Assembly: GCF_004295485.1 (NCBI RefSeq)
Contig: NZ_CP036164.1
Span: 2,294,001 to 2,358,000, forward strand
Direction: 5' to 3'
DNA length: 64,000 nucleotides
Source: Janibacter limosus
GTDB lineage: Bacteria > Actinomycetota > Actinomycetes > Actinomycetales > Dermatophilaceae
The notes beneath the pieces are model-generated. The model had not been told where the DNA came from, did not search any database, and saw only the letters and a list, made by a program, of their open reading frames with translations. Shown piece after piece: positions 23,033 to 32,199 of the stretch; position 1 is the stretch's first letter, and each line of letters opens with the position of its first letter. A program made the translations under genes and the position numbers.

Positions 23033-26000
23033 TCGCTCTCCTCCCACGGTCCGATCGGGTTGCCGATCCATCGTGTGCGCGACGGTACGCCCTCGCCGCG
23101 CATCACCAGCGATGCGGGGCCGACCGTCGCGTCGCGTCCGATGCTCGACGAAGGGAGGATGACGCTGTTGGGTCCGAGCGTCGCCCCGGCCTCGAGGACG
23201 ACCGAGTCCATGCTGAGCACCCGGTCGTGGAAGAGGTGGGTCTGCACGACGCAGCCGTGGTTGACCGTCGCGCCGTCGCCGAGCCGGACGAGGTCGCTCT
23301 CGGGGAGCCAGTAGGTGTCGCACCACACCCCGGTGCCGACGTGGCTGCCCATGAGGCGCAGCCACACGTTGAGCGCGGGGGTGCCGGCGGTGATCCGGGC
23401 GAACCACGGCGCGGCGAGCATCTCGGTGAAGGTGTCGGCGAGCTCGTTGCGCCAGACGAAGGGAGTCCACAGCTCGTGCTCGCCCGCACGGTGACGACCG
23501 ACGAGGACCCACTTGGCGACGAGGGTGACCCCGGCGGCGACGTGGCTGCCGATGATCATGACGGGTCCGGCGAGCAACACTGCGACCCAGAGGGATCGGT
23601 CGATCAGGGCCAGCAGGACGACCCCGACCGCGAGGTTGAGCGCGACCGAGCACCACAGCGGGACGGCCCGGCAGAGCTCGACGAGGGCCCGCATGACCTT
23701 CAGTCGCATCGGCGGGTCGTAGGTGCGGCTGGAGTCCTGGTCGTCGGCCGTCCGACGCAGCCTGCGCGGCGGGGAGCCGATGTAGGACTGGCCGGCCTTG
23801 GCGACGCCGCGCCCGGGAGCGGCCGAGAGCACGGCGACGAGAGAGCGCTTGGGCACCCGGCGGCCCGGCGCGAGCATCCCGGAGTTGCCGACGAAGGAGC
23901 GCTTGCCCACCTTGACCCGCTCGACGCGGATCCAGCCGCCGCCGAGCTCGTAGGAGCCGATCATCGTGTCGTCGGCGAGGAAGGCGTGGTCACCGACCCG
24001 CACGAGCTTGGGGATGAGCATGACGGTCGAGGCCTCGACGCCCTCGCCGATGCGAGCACCCAGCAGCCGCAACCAGATCGGGGTGAAGGCGCTGGAGTAG
24101 ATGGGGAAGAGCCAGTCCCGCGCCTCGTCGAGGAGGCGGATGGTCCCCCAGATGGCCAGGCCGGGTGCGGAGCGCACCGGGTAGTGGCCCGGCTGGACGA
24201 GCGTGCCGAGCAGGCGGGTGAGGCCGAGGACCAGCAGTGCCAGGACGAGGTAGCCGGCGAGCGCGACGAGGGGCAGCCACGGGAGGGCGGAGCGCAGCGC
24301 CTCGCCGAGGCCGTCCGACCCGGCGACGGCCGGCCAGAGCAGGGCGCCGGCAGCGAGGGTGGCGATCCCGGGCAGGGAGGCGATGAGCAGGGCGAGCACG
24401 GCATAGCCGAGCAACCACGTCCTGGGGGCGGGCGCCGCCTGCGCCGACCACGGCCCGCGGGCCCGGCCGTGCGGCTCCGCAGGGGCGCCCGACCAGAACT
24501 CGTCCTGCGTCACGACGCCCATGACGTGCGAGCCGGGGGCCACCTCCGCCCCCGGACCGATGACCGACCCCGGGGAGATGGTGCTGCGGGCACCGATCCG
24601 AGCGGTGGCTCCGATGGTGATCGGGCCGACGTGCACGCGGTCACCGTCGATCCAGTGACCGAGCAGGTCCACCTCCGGCTCGATCGAGGCCCCCGGCCCC
24701 ACGTCCAGCCATCCGGTGACCGGCGGGAGGGCGTGCAGGTCCACCCCTTCGCCGATCTTGGCTCCGAGGAGCGTTGCGTACCAACGGAACCAGACCGCGC
24801 CGGACAGCGAAGCCGCGGCCAGCTCGTCCTGGATGCGCCCCGCCAGCCACAACCGCAGGTGGATCTTGCCCCCACGCGGGTGGGAGCCGGGCCTCACGCC
24901 GCGCAGGACCAGCCGCGCCAGGAGCGCGGCGAGCGCCATCCGGCCTGGGGCGGTGAGGAAGAGCGCCGTGGTGATTGCAACGAGCCAGAAGGGGAAGGCC
25001 GGCAGCCACGGCAGGACGACGTGCCCGATGGTCGAGCCCAGCAGCAGCCACGCCACCCACCGCATCCCCGCCAGAGCACGAAGGGGGACCATCGCCACGA
25101 GCTGGGCCACCTGGGTCCGCGTGCGGATGGGTCGGACCTTGCGGTTGGTGAGGACCATCGTCGACGCGGCCGCGGACTCGTCGAGCCAGGCCGCGAGGTC
25201 GCCGAGCGTGGGGTGCGCGTAGAGGTCACCGACGGTCGTCTCGGGGTTGCGCTCGCGCAGCCGGCTGACGACCTGGGCGGCGGTCAGCGAACCGCCCCCG
25301 AGGTCGAAGAAGTCGACCGAGGGGTCGCTCACCTGGGCACCGATGATCTCCACCCACAGCCCCGCGATCCACTGCTCGGTCTGCCCGAGCTGCCCGGTCG
25401 CCGGGGTGTCGTCGGAGGTGGGCAGGGGCCACGGGAGGGCGTCGCGGTCGACCTTGCCCGAGGTGCGCGTGGGCAGCTCGTCGACGACCGCGAGGCGCGG
25501 TACGAGCGCGGCGGGCATCCGCTCGCGCAACAGGTCGCGGGCCCGCGCGGCGTCGAAGTGCGCGTCGGCCGTCAGGTACCCGACGAGCAGCTTGTTGCCC
25601 GCCTGGGTGGAGCGCACGGCGGCCGCCGCGGAGACGACGCCCGGCAGGCGCAGCAGCTGCTCGTCGATCTCGCCGAGCTCGATCCGCCGGCCGCCGAGCT
25701 TGATCTGGTCGTCTGCGCGGCCGGCGAAGACCAGCCCGAGCGGGTCGTTGCGTACGACGTCGCCGGAGCGGTAGGCGCGCTCCCAGCCGAGGGTGGGCAT
25801 GGCGGCGTACTTCTCGGCGTCCTTGGCCGGGTCGAGGTAGCGGGCCAGGCCGACGCCACCGATGATCAGCTCGCCGGACTCCCCTTCTGCCACGGGGTGC
25901 CCCTGCGCGTCGACGACGGCGAGGTCCCAGCCGGCGAGCGGCAGGCCGATGCGCACCGGGTCGCTGCCGTCGAGCATCGCGCCGCAGGCGACGACGGTGG

Positions 26001-26931
26001 CCTCGGTGGGGCCGTAGGTGTTCCACACCTCGCGGCCCGGCGCCTGGAGGCGCGCGGCCAGCTCGGCCGGGCAGGCCTCGCCCCCCATGATGAGCAGCCG
26101 GACCCGCTCCAGCGAGCTCGGCGGCCACAGCGAGACGAGGGTCGGCACGGTCGAGACGATGGTGATCTCGTTGGCCAGCAGCCACGGGCCGACGTCGACG
26201 CCCGAGCGCACGAGCGAGCGGGGTGCGGGCACGAGACAGGCGCCGTAGGCCCAGGCCAGCCACATCTCCTCGCAGCTGGCGTCGAAGGCGACGGACAGCC
26301 CGGCCATCACCCGGTCCCCCGGGGCGATCGGGTCGTCGACGAGAAACATCTGCGACTCGGCGTCGACGAAGGCGGCCGCGTTGCGGTGGGTGACGGCCAC
26401 CCCCTTCGGCTTGCCCGTGGAGCCGGACGTGAAGATCACCCAGGCGTCGTCCCCGGTCCCGGGATGCGCCGGGTCGCGCGTCGGGCGCCCTTGTCCCGCA
26501 AGGGTGGTGGAGATGACCAGGTCGTTGCCGATGACGGCCGCGGCACCGGACTCCTCGAAGACCACCCGCGCCCGCTCGTCGGGGTCGTCCGCGTCGACGG
26601 GGACATAGGCCGCGCCCGCGACGAGGATCCCGATGATGGCCACGTAGAGGTCGGTCGAGCCGGAGCGGATGCGCACCCCGACCTTGTCCCCCCGCCCGAT
26701 CCCGAGCTCGGCCAGCTGCTCGGCCACCGCCGATGCCGCCTCGCCAAGCTCGGCGTAGGTCAGCTTCTCCCTGCCGCTGTCGACGGCCGGCGCGTCCGGG
26801 TGCTCGGCGACGACCCCGGTGAAGATGTCCACGAGGGTGCGCGGGGACGGCGCCCGGTCGCCCGCGAGGAGCGACGGCGGCACGGGCGAAGGGGAGGTCA
26901 CCGGCGCATCGTGGACTGCGAAGGTGAACAT
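23029..26931 (-). CDS. Pls/PosA-type nonribosomal peptide synthetase (A-T-membrane-hexapeptide repeats)
   Basis: 1300 residues, the usual length of the epsilon-poly-lysine synthetase family. Adenylation domain (about 45-530): WVIFTSGSTGKPKGVAVTH, NTYGPTEATV and YRSGDVVRNDPLGLVFAGRA. Thiolation domain near 605: DFFDLGGGSLTAAQV with the phosphopantetheine Ser. After it come about six membrane segments in pairs (for example VAWLLLGSTIGHVVLPWLPA) alternating with left-handed beta-helix hexapeptide regions, the tandem C domains that in Pls join monomers without a condensation or thioesterase domain. The amino acid activated cannot be read with confidence. ATG 26931 has no strong ribosome site; a GTG 12 codons later is possible. 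The downstream aminopeptidase is coupled, and a phosphopantetheinyl transferase gene is close. Confidence 0.9.
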   Translation of the reverse strand: MFTFAVHDAPVTSPSPVPPSLLAGDRAPSPRTLVDIFTGVVAEHPDAPAVDSGREKLTYAELGEAASAVAEQLAELGIGRGDKVGVRIRSGSTDLYVAIIGILVAGAAYVPVDADDPDERARVVFEESGAAAVIGNDLVISTTLAGQGRPTRDPAHPGTGDDAWVIFTSGSTGKPKGVAVTHRNAAAFVDAESQMFLVDDPIAPGDRVMAGLSVAFDASCEEMWLAWAYGACLVPAPRSLVRSGVDVGPWLLANEITIVSTVPTLVSLWPPSSLERVRLLIMGGEACPAELAARLQAPGREVWNTYGPTEATVVACGAMLDGSDPVRIGLPLAGWDLAVVDAQGHPVAEGESGELIIGGVGLARYLDPAKDAEKYAAMPTLGWERAYRSGDVVRNDPLGLVFAGRADDQIKLGGRRIELGEIDEQLLRLPGVVSAAAAVRSTQAGNKLLVGYLTADAHFDAARARDLLRERMPAALVPRLAVVDELPTRTSGKVDRDALPWPLPTSDDTPATGQLGQTEQWIAGLWVEIIGAQVSDPSVDFFDLGGGSLTAAQVVSRLRERNPETTVGDLYAHPTLGDLAAWLDESAAASTMVLTNRKVRPIRTRTQVAQLVAMVPLRALAGMRWVAWLLLGSTIGHVVLPWLPAFPFWLVAITTALFLTAPGRMALAALLARLVLRGVRPGSHPRGGKIHLRLWLAGRIQDELAAASLSGAVWFRWYATLLGAKIGEGVDLHALPPVTGWLDVGPGASIEPEVDLLGHWIDGDRVHVGPITIGATARIGARSTISPGSVIGPGAEVAPGSHVMGVVTQDEFWSGAPAEPHGRARGPWSAQAAPAPRTWLLGYAVLALLIASLPGIATLAAGALLWPAVAGSDGLGEALRSALPWLPLVALAGYLVLALLVLGLTRLLGTLVQPGHYPVRSAPGLAIWGTIRLLDEARDWLFPIYSSAFTPIWLRLLGARIGEGVEASTVMLIPKLVRVGDHAFLADDTMIGSYELGGGWIRVERVKVGKRSFVGNSGMLAPGRRVPKRSLVAVLSAAPGRGVAKAGQSYIGSPPRRLRRTADDQDSSRTYDPPMRLKVMRALVELCRAVPLWCSVALNLAVGVVLLALIDRSLWVAVLLAGPVMIIGSHVAAGVTLVAKWVLVGRHRAGEHELWTPFVWRNELADTFTEMLAAPWFARITAGTPALNVWLRLMGSHVGTGVWCDTYWLPESDLVRLGDGATVNHGCVVQTHLFHDRVLSMDSVVLEAGATLGPNSVILPSSSIGRDATVGPASLVMRGEGVPSRTRWIGNPIGPWEESE

Positions 26932-26978
26932 CTGGCGATGGCGCGCCGGAATAGCGCGTCGGGCACACTGGTTGATTG

Positions 26979-26993
26979 AATCGACAACAATTT
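26979..26993. promoter_or_regulatory. Shared operator-like element upstream of the LLM gene
   Basis: AATCGACAACAATTT, preceded by GTTGATTG. A close match (AATCAACAACTTTT) occurs at 28821-28834 before the second F420-type reductase gene, suggesting one regulator for both transcription units. Confidence 0.45.
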
Positions 26994-27019
26994 CTCCCCT
27001 CTCCGACCGGAAGGCCGCG

Positions 27020-28123
27020 ATGACCACGCCCATCACCCAGATCGAGCTCGGTCTCGACACCTTCGGCGACATCCCCGAGGACGGTCGCGGCGCCCTCGTC
27101 TCGGAGGCCGAGGCGATCCGCCGGGTCATCGAGGAGGGCGTGCTCGCCGACCAGGTGGGCGTCGACGTCATCGCGCTCGGTGAGCACCACCGGTCCGACT
27201 ACGCGATCTCCTCCCCCGAGACCGTGCTCGCCGGCCTCGCGACGCGCACCGAGCGGATCAAGCTCGCGTCCGGCGTGACCGTGCTGTCGTCCGACGACCC
27301 GGTCCGCGTCTTCCAGCGCTTCTCCACCGTCGACGCGATGTCCGGCGGCCGCGCCCAGGTGATCCTCGGCCGCGGCTCCTTCACCGAGTCCTTCCCGCTC
27401 TTCGGCTTCGACCTCGCCGACTACGACACCCTCTTCGAGGAGAAGATCCAGCTCTTCTCCGAGCTGCTCAAGGAGGAGCCGGTCACCTGGCAGGGCACGA
27501 CGCGCTCGCCGCTCACCGACGCGCAGGTCCACCCGCGCACCGAGTCGGGTCACCTCGACACCTGGGTGGGCGTCGGCGGGTCGCCCCAGTCGGTCATCCG
27601 CGCCGCACGCTACGACCTGCCCCTCATGCTGGCGATCATCGGCGGCTCCCCGGCGCGCTTCGCCCCCTATGTCGACCTCTACCGACGGGCCGCGGCGCAG
27701 TACGGCACGACCCCGCACCCGGTGGGCATGCACTCGCACGGCTTCGTCGCCGACACCGACCAGGCGGCGGCGGACATCGTCTGGCCGCACTACAAGCGCA
27801 ACCGTGACCGGCTCGGCGCCGAACGCGGCTGGCCGCCGGTGACACGCGAGTCCTTCGAGGACGAGATCGCCCACGGGTCCCTGTACATCGGCTCACCCGA
27901 GACCGTCGCCCAGCGCATCGCCGGCGCCCTGCGCGCCATCGACGCCCGACGGTTCGACCTCGTCTACACGAGCGGCAGCACCCCGGTCGACGACCGGCTG
28001 CGCGCCGTCGAGCTGTACGGCCGCGAGGTCGCGCCGCGCGTGCGCGAGCTGCTCGCCGACCTGACCGAGACCGACGCGGCCGACCATGCGACCGCGACGA
28101 CGAGCGAAGGGGGTCGGCCATGA
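27020..28123 (+). CDS. LLM-class flavin-dependent oxidoreductase (luciferase-like monooxygenase)
   Basis: 367 residues with a TIM-barrel luciferase-like sequence: [40 protein letters not shown] and [14 protein letters not shown]. The FMN- or F420-binding residues follow this fold; substrate unknown. ATG 27020 has GACCGGAAGG upstream. The stop overlaps the next reductase gene by 4 nt (ATGA), so the two form a unit in which the second protein may reduce the cofactor. The promoter side is shared with the divergent NRPS gene 88 nt away. Confidence 0.88.
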   Translation: MTTPITQIELGLDTFGDIPEDGRGALVSEAEAIRRVIEEGVLADQVGVDVIALGEHHRSDYAISSPETVLAGLATRTERIKLASGVTVLSSDDPVRVFQRFSTVDAMSGGRAQVILGRGSFTESFPLFGFDLADYDTLFEEKIQLFSELLKEEPVTWQGTTRSPLTDAQVHPRTESGHLDTWVGVGGSPQSVIRAARYDLPLMLAIIGGSPARFAPYVDLYRRAAAQYGTTPHPVGMHSHGFVADTDQAAADIVWPHYKRNRDRLGAERGWPPVTRESFEDEIAHGSLYIGSPETVAQRIAGALRAIDARRFDLVYTSGSTPVDDRLRAVELYGREVAPRVRELLADLTETDAADHATATTSEGGRP

Positions 28124-28758
28124 GCACCATCGGGATCCTCGGCGCCGGCAAGCTGGGCACCGTCCTCGCCCGGCTGGCCGTCGCCGCCGGTCACGAGGTG
28201 CTCGTCGCCGGCTCGGGCGACCCCGAGCGCATCGCCCTGACCGTCGAGGTGCTGGCACCCGGCGCCGAGGCGACGACCGCCGCGGACGCCGCCGCCCGCG
28301 CGGACGCCGTCATCCTCGCCCTCCCGCTGGGCAAGCACACGAGCCTCCCGGCCGAGGCTCTCGCCGGCAGGCTCGTCATCGACGCGATGAACTACTGGTG
28401 GGAGGTCGACGGCGTCCGCGACGACCTGACCGACCCGCGCACGACCACCAGCGAGATCGTGCGGGAGCACCTGCCGACCACGCGCGTGGTCAAGGCGCTC
28501 AACCACATGGGTTACCACGACCTCGAGGACGGTGCCCGGCCCGCAGGCGCCGAGGGCCGCAAGGCCATCGCGATCGCTGGTGACGCAGCCGATGACGTCG
28601 CGGAGGCCGCCCGCCTCGTCGACGAGCTCGGCTTCGACCCGGTGACCATCGGGGCGTTGGCCGAGGGACGCGCGCTCGAGCCGGGGCGACCGGCCTTCGG
28701 CGCGAACGTCGACGCAGCTGCGCTGCGCGATCTCGTCGGTGTCGCGGCACGGGGCTGA
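28120..28758 (+). CDS. NADPH-dependent F420 reductase-like protein
   Basis: 212 residues. The N-terminus [20 protein letters not shown] is the NADP-binding motif of the F420:NADP oxidoreductase family, and [19 protein letters not shown] is the F420-side region (family motif VVKAFNT). It would pass hydride between NADPH and F420 or a flavin for the coupled LLM enzyme. It overlaps the LLM stop by 4 nt. A functional variant acting on another substrate is possible. Confidence 0.82.
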   Translation: MSTIGILGAGKLGTVLARLAVAAGHEVLVAGSGDPERIALTVEVLAPGAEATTAADAAARADAVILALPLGKHTSLPAEALAGRLVIDAMNYWWEVDGVRDDLTDPRTTTSEIVREHLPTTRVVKALNHMGYHDLEDGARPAGAEGRKAIAIAGDAADDVAEAARLVDELGFDPVTIGALAEGRALEPGRPAFGANVDAAALRDLVGVAARG

Positions 28759-28776
28759 CCCCTTCGAACTCTTTGG

Positions 28777-28805
28777 TTGACGCAACAACTAAATATCGCT
28801 ATAGT
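28777..28805 (+). promoter_or_regulatory. Sigma-70-type promoter (TTGACG-N17-TATAGT)
   Basis: TTGACG at 28777-28782, a 17-nt spacer, TATAGT at 28800-28805. This is one of the best consensus housekeeping promoters in the window. GTTGACGCAAC around the -35 and the element at 28821 probably form operators. Confidence 0.8.
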
Positions 28806-28820
28806 GGAGCCACATAGTTA

Positions 28821-28834
28821 AATCAACAACTTTT
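28821..28834. promoter_or_regulatory. Operator-like element overlapping the transcription start
   Basis: AATCAACAACTTTT within GTTAAATCAAC, just downstream of the -10 box, matching the element at 26979-26993. Position and similarity suggest repressor binding, for example by a MarR- or HxlR-type sensor encoded elsewhere. Confidence 0.5.
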
Positions 28835-28845
28835 CAGGAGTCACC

Positions 28846-29421
28846 ATGACGAGCATCTCCATCATCGGCACCGGCACCATGGGCAGCGCCATCGCGGCGG
28901 TCGCCGAGCGCGGCAACCACAGCGTGCAGCTCCTCGGCTCCTCCGACCAAGGCGTCGCCGTGACCGGTGACATCGTCGTCCTCGCTGTCCCCCACACCGC
29001 CGTCCACGAGATCATCGCCACCCGCGGCGAGCAGCTCTCCGGCAAGGTCGTGGTCGACCTGACCAACCCGGTCGACTTCGCGACGATGGACTCGCTTGTC
29101 GTGCCCGCCGACAGCTCCATGGCAGCCGAGATCGCCGCGGCGCTCCCGTCGGCCAAGGTCGTCAAGGCCTTCAACACCAACTTCGCCAGCACCCTGGCCG
29201 AGGGCACCGTGGGCCCACTGCAGACGACGGCCCTGATCGCCGGTGACGACGATGCCGCCAAGCAGTCCCTGACCGAGGTCCTCACCTCCGGTGGGCTCAA
29301 GGTCATCGACGCGGGCGCCCTCAAGCGCGCCCGCGAGCTCGAGGCCATCGGCTTCCTGCAGATCACCCTCGCCGCCCGCGAGAAGTTCGCCTGGACGGAG
29401 GGCTTCGGCGTCATCAGCTGA
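28846..29421 (+). CDS. NADPH-dependent F420 reductase-like protein (short form)
   Basis: 191 residues. It starts MTSISIIGTGTMGSAIAAVA (NADP-binding glycine motif) and has VVKAFNTNFASTLAEGTVGP, the typical motif of this family. It is related to the product of 28120-28758 but shorter and under its own promoter. Its role is probably supply of reduced cofactor for stress-induced flavoenzymes. A strong CAGGAG lies before ATG 28846. Confidence 0.85.
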   Translation: MTSISIIGTGTMGSAIAAVAERGNHSVQLLGSSDQGVAVTGDIVVLAVPHTAVHEIIATRGEQLSGKVVVDLTNPVDFATMDSLVVPADSSMAAEIAAALPSAKVVKAFNTNFASTLAEGTVGPLQTTALIAGDDDAAKQSLTEVLTSGGLKVIDAGALKRARELEAIGFLQITLAAREKFAWTEGFGVIS

Positions 29422-29487
29422 CCCGGCCTCCCCCCTTCGCCAGGCCCTCCCCCTTCGTCCCACGCCAGCTCCAAAGGAGTCGTGCCC

Positions 29488-30000
29488 ATGCCCATCCCAG
29501 CCGTCCGCCTCAACCACGCGGTGCTCTTCGTCGCCGACGTCGAGCGCTCCATCGCCTTCTACCGCAACGCCTTCGGTGCCGAGACCGTCGCCTACGAGCC
29601 GCGCATGCGCGCCGCCTTCCTGCGGATGCCCCGCTCGACCAACCACCACGACCTCGGGCTCTTCGGCGTCGGCGCCCAGCCGCCCCGCGAGCGCGGCTCG
29701 ATCGGGCTGTACCACCTCGCCTGGCAGGTCGACACGATCGAGGACCTCGACGAGGCCCGGCGGACCCTTGTCGGGCTCGGTGCCCATGTCGGCGAGTCCA
29801 GCCACGGCGCGACCAAGAGCGTGTACGCCGCGGACCCGGACGGCAACGAGTTCGAGGTCATGTGGATGCTGCCGCAGAGCGAGTGGGGCTCCTACGACAA
29901 CGCGGCGCCCGTGGAGGCCCTGGACCTGCCCGCCGAGATCGAGCGCTGGGCCGGCGTGGCCACCGCTGGCGAGCTCGTCCCGCGCGAGGTGACCGCGTGA
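29488..30000 (+). CDS. VOC-family protein (glyoxalase/extradiol dioxygenase fold)
   Basis: 170 residues with paired VOC motifs: VRLNHAVLFVADVERSIAFY with His, HLAWQVDTIEDLDEA with His, and DPDGNEFEVMW with the metal Glu. AAAGGAG lies 8 nt before ATG 29488, which I prefer to GTG 29482. Together with the following carboxylesterase it resembles the MhqO (ring-cleavage dioxygenase-like) and MhqD (esterase) pair that protects Bacillus against quinones; this comparison is by gene content only. It overlaps the esterase gene by 4 nt. Confidence 0.85.
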   Translation: MPIPAVRLNHAVLFVADVERSIAFYRNAFGAETVAYEPRMRAAFLRMPRSTNHHDLGLFGVGAQPPRERGSIGLYHLAWQVDTIEDLDEARRTLVGLGAHVGESSHGATKSVYAADPDGNEFEVMWMLPQSEWGSYDNAAPVEALDLPAEIERWAGVATAGELVPREVTA

Positions 30001-30647
30001 GCGCGCAGTTCGCCCCAGCCGTCGCCGCATTCCTCGGCGAGGACGACCCGACCAAGCCGCTCGTCGTGCTGCTGCACGGCCGAGGGTCCGACGAGCGGCA
30101 GATCCTCTCCCTCGCGGCCCACCTGCCGGCCGGGCCCTCGTACGCCGCCGTCCGTGCCCCGATCGCCGAAGGGGGTGGCTTCGCCTGGTTCGCCAACCGC
30201 GGCATCGGTCGCCCCGTCGCCGAGTCGCTCACGGACACCATGGCGTGGTTCCGTACCTGGCTCGACGAGGTGGCCCCGACCGGGCGGCCGGTCGTGCTCA
30301 TCGGCTTCAGCGGCGGCGGGGCCTTCGCCGGCGGGCTCGTCCTCGAGGACCCGCAGCGCTACGCAGGTGCGGCGATCCTCTACGCCACCCTCCCCTTCGA
30401 CGCCGGCGTGCCCGTCACAGCGCAACGCCTGGACGGCCTACCCGTCCTCGTCGCCCAGGGCGACAGCGACCACGTCATCCCGCGCGAGCTGCTCGACGGC
30501 ACCTGGACCTATCTGCACGACGAGTCCGGCGCCCTGGTGACCGCCCACCGCGATGCGGGGGGCCACGGCATCACGCAGGCGAGCCTGGTCGTGCTGGTCG
30601 GCTGGCTGAAGGCGCTCGCCGGCCGACCCACGCCCGACCCGACCTGA
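29997..30647 (+). CDS. Phospholipase/carboxylesterase-family alpha/beta hydrolase
   Basis: 216 residues from GTG 29997 (GTGA overlap with the VOC gene). Motifs: VVLLHGRGSDERQI (oxyanion), LIGFSGGGAFAGGLVLE (nucleophile GFSGG), VAQGDSDHVIPREL (Asp) and DAGGHGIT (His), a complete triad. It is of the YodD/MhqD or carboxylesterase 2 type. Its 3' end lies 7 nt from the end of convergent mftF, with no clear terminator between. Confidence 0.88.
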   Translation: MSAQFAPAVAAFLGEDDPTKPLVVLLHGRGSDERQILSLAAHLPAGPSYAAVRAPIAEGGGFAWFANRGIGRPVAESLTDTMAWFRTWLDEVAPTGRPVVLIGFSGGGAFAGGLVLEDPQRYAGAAILYATLPFDAGVPVTAQRLDGLPVLVAQGDSDHVIPRELLDGTWTYLHDESGALVTAHRDAGGHGITQASLVVLVGWLKALAGRPTPDPT

Positions 30648-30654
30648 ACCCGAC

Positions 30655-32199
30655 TCAGGTGGTCGACTGGTGCTGCGTACTCGCGGGCACAGAGCACGAG
30701 GTGACCACCCGAGCCGGTTCAGGTTCAGCGATAGGTCGCCTCGCCTTGACCGATCCGCCGAAGCGCGGCAGCAGGGCACGCGCAGACCTGGCCCGCACCG
30801 CACCGGTCCACACACCGGCCCCGTAGGCCAGGTCGTCGAGCCGTCTGTCCACGAGGAAGCTCAAGGGATCGAGATCAGGACGCACGCGTCTGCACTCCGA
30901 GATCGCGTCGGCGACGGCGGCGACCGCGACGATGCGACGAACTCGTGGCGACACCAGGGCCGCAGGCAGCACGACGGGCCACCAGTGCCGCAACGCCAGC
31001 GCACCCGACTGCTCGAGCGAGCCACGAGCTGCGTCATACGACAGGCGAGCGGCGATCTGCCCCGCGGTCGACCAGCTCAGGGGCACGTCATCGCCCGAGG
31101 AGCGCAGACGCGTCGCGAGGCGCGCGGTGATGGTGGCCCAGATGAGCCCCGCCACGGGCAGGCTCCACCGACGCTGGGCGATGACCGCCGCCGCAAGGGC
31201 TGCGGTCCAGGGAGTGAAGACCGCGGGCGCCACCGCATCCCCGTGCCGTGATGCGAGCGGCGCAGCACTCGTGCCGTACACCGCCTTGCGGGTCAGCCAG
31301 GACGACGCGGTGGCGCGATGCTCGTGGCGCACGAAGGCAGCCGGCTCGTAGCGGACCCGGTGCCCCGCCGAGGTGAGCCGCCAGACAAGGTCGACGTCTT
31401 CGCCCACGCGCATCTCCTCGGAGAACCCTGCGCAGGACTCGAAGACACCACGGCGCACGACGACGCAGGCGCTGGGCAGCCACGCCACCCGGCTCAGCGG
31501 CCTGACCAACGCCGGGTCGGGCCCCCGGTCGAGTGACGACATCGCGGCCTCGTAGCGCGTCAGCGCGCCGCTCCCGTGCGCCCTCGCGGACCTGGGCTCG
31601 AGGCCGAGGATGCGCGGCGCGACCATCGCGAGCCGGGGGTCGGCGAAGTGGCGCAGCAACACCTCGAAGGTCCCGGGACCGGGTACGACGTCGGAGTCGA
31701 CGAAGGCGACGAAGGGGGTCCGGGTCGCCTCGAACCCACGGTTCCGCGCTCCCGCCGGCCCGCCATTGGTGGGGAGAGTCAAGACCTCTGCGCCGTGCCG
31801 CTCCGCCGTCGCGGTCACCAGATCCGGCCGCTCCGAGGCGTCGTCCACCACCAGGACGTGCACCCCGGTGGGCAGGGCAGCGAGCAGACGATCAAGCTGC
31901 CGACTTCGGTCCCGCACCGGGACCACCACGGACATCTCGTCGAGCGAGATGGGGGGCAACGACGCAGGGGCCGGGTCCATCAGGCCCGAGTCAAGGAGTC
32001 GCTCAGCGAGCACAGCGGTCCCGGCGCCCACATCCAGCTCGTCGCCGTCGAGCATCGCCAGAGCCCTTGCCGACAGTCGCATCAACCGTCCCGGGCTCCC
32101 GCCGACCAGTACCCGCCCGTCGTCGTACCGCCGCACGTGCTCGTTGAGGCGCAGGCGAGCACCGTGCGGAAGCCCGGTCGACGGTGACACTGCACTCAC
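30655..32199 (-). CDS. mftF: Mycofactocin glycosyltransferase MftF
   Basis: 514 residues. After about 90 residues specific to the family comes a GT2 domain: MSVVVPVRDRSRQLDRLLAA, VDDASE, GPAGARNRG and FVDSDVVPG (the DXD site), then GEDVDLVWRLT. The C-terminus has hydrophobic stretches. MftF adds a beta-1,4-glucose chain to the mycofactocin precursor. GTG 32199 overlaps the SDR stop by 4 nt. It is the last gene of the mft operon. Confidence 0.92.
   Translation of the reverse strand: MSAVSPSTGLPHGARLRLNEHVRRYDDGRVLVGGSPGRLMRLSARALAMLDGDELDVGAGTAVLAERLLDSGLMDPAPASLPPISLDEMSVVVPVRDRSRQLDRLLAALPTGVHVLVVDDASERPDLVTATAERHGAEVLTLPTNGGPAGARNRGFEATRTPFVAFVDSDVVPGPGTFEVLLRHFADPRLAMVAPRILGLEPRSARAHGSGALTRYEAAMSSLDRGPDPALVRPLSRVAWLPSACVVVRRGVFESCAGFSEEMRVGEDVDLVWRLTSAGHRVRYEPAAFVRHEHRATASSWLTRKAVYGTSAAPLASRHGDAVAPAVFTPWTAALAAAVIAQRRWSLPVAGLIWATITARLATRLRSSGDDVPLSWSTAGQIAARLSYDAARGSLEQSGALALRHWWPVVLPAALVSPRVRRIVAVAAVADAISECRRVRPDLDPLSFLVDRRLDDLAYGAGVWTGAVRARSARALLPRFGGSVKARRPIAEPEPARVVTSCSVPASTQHQSTT

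Noticed and set aside
23227..26979. A 1250-codon open frame on the plus strand
   Set aside because: It is the antisense of the Pls-type synthetase, composed of Asp/Gly/Arg/Val-rich sequence without domains.
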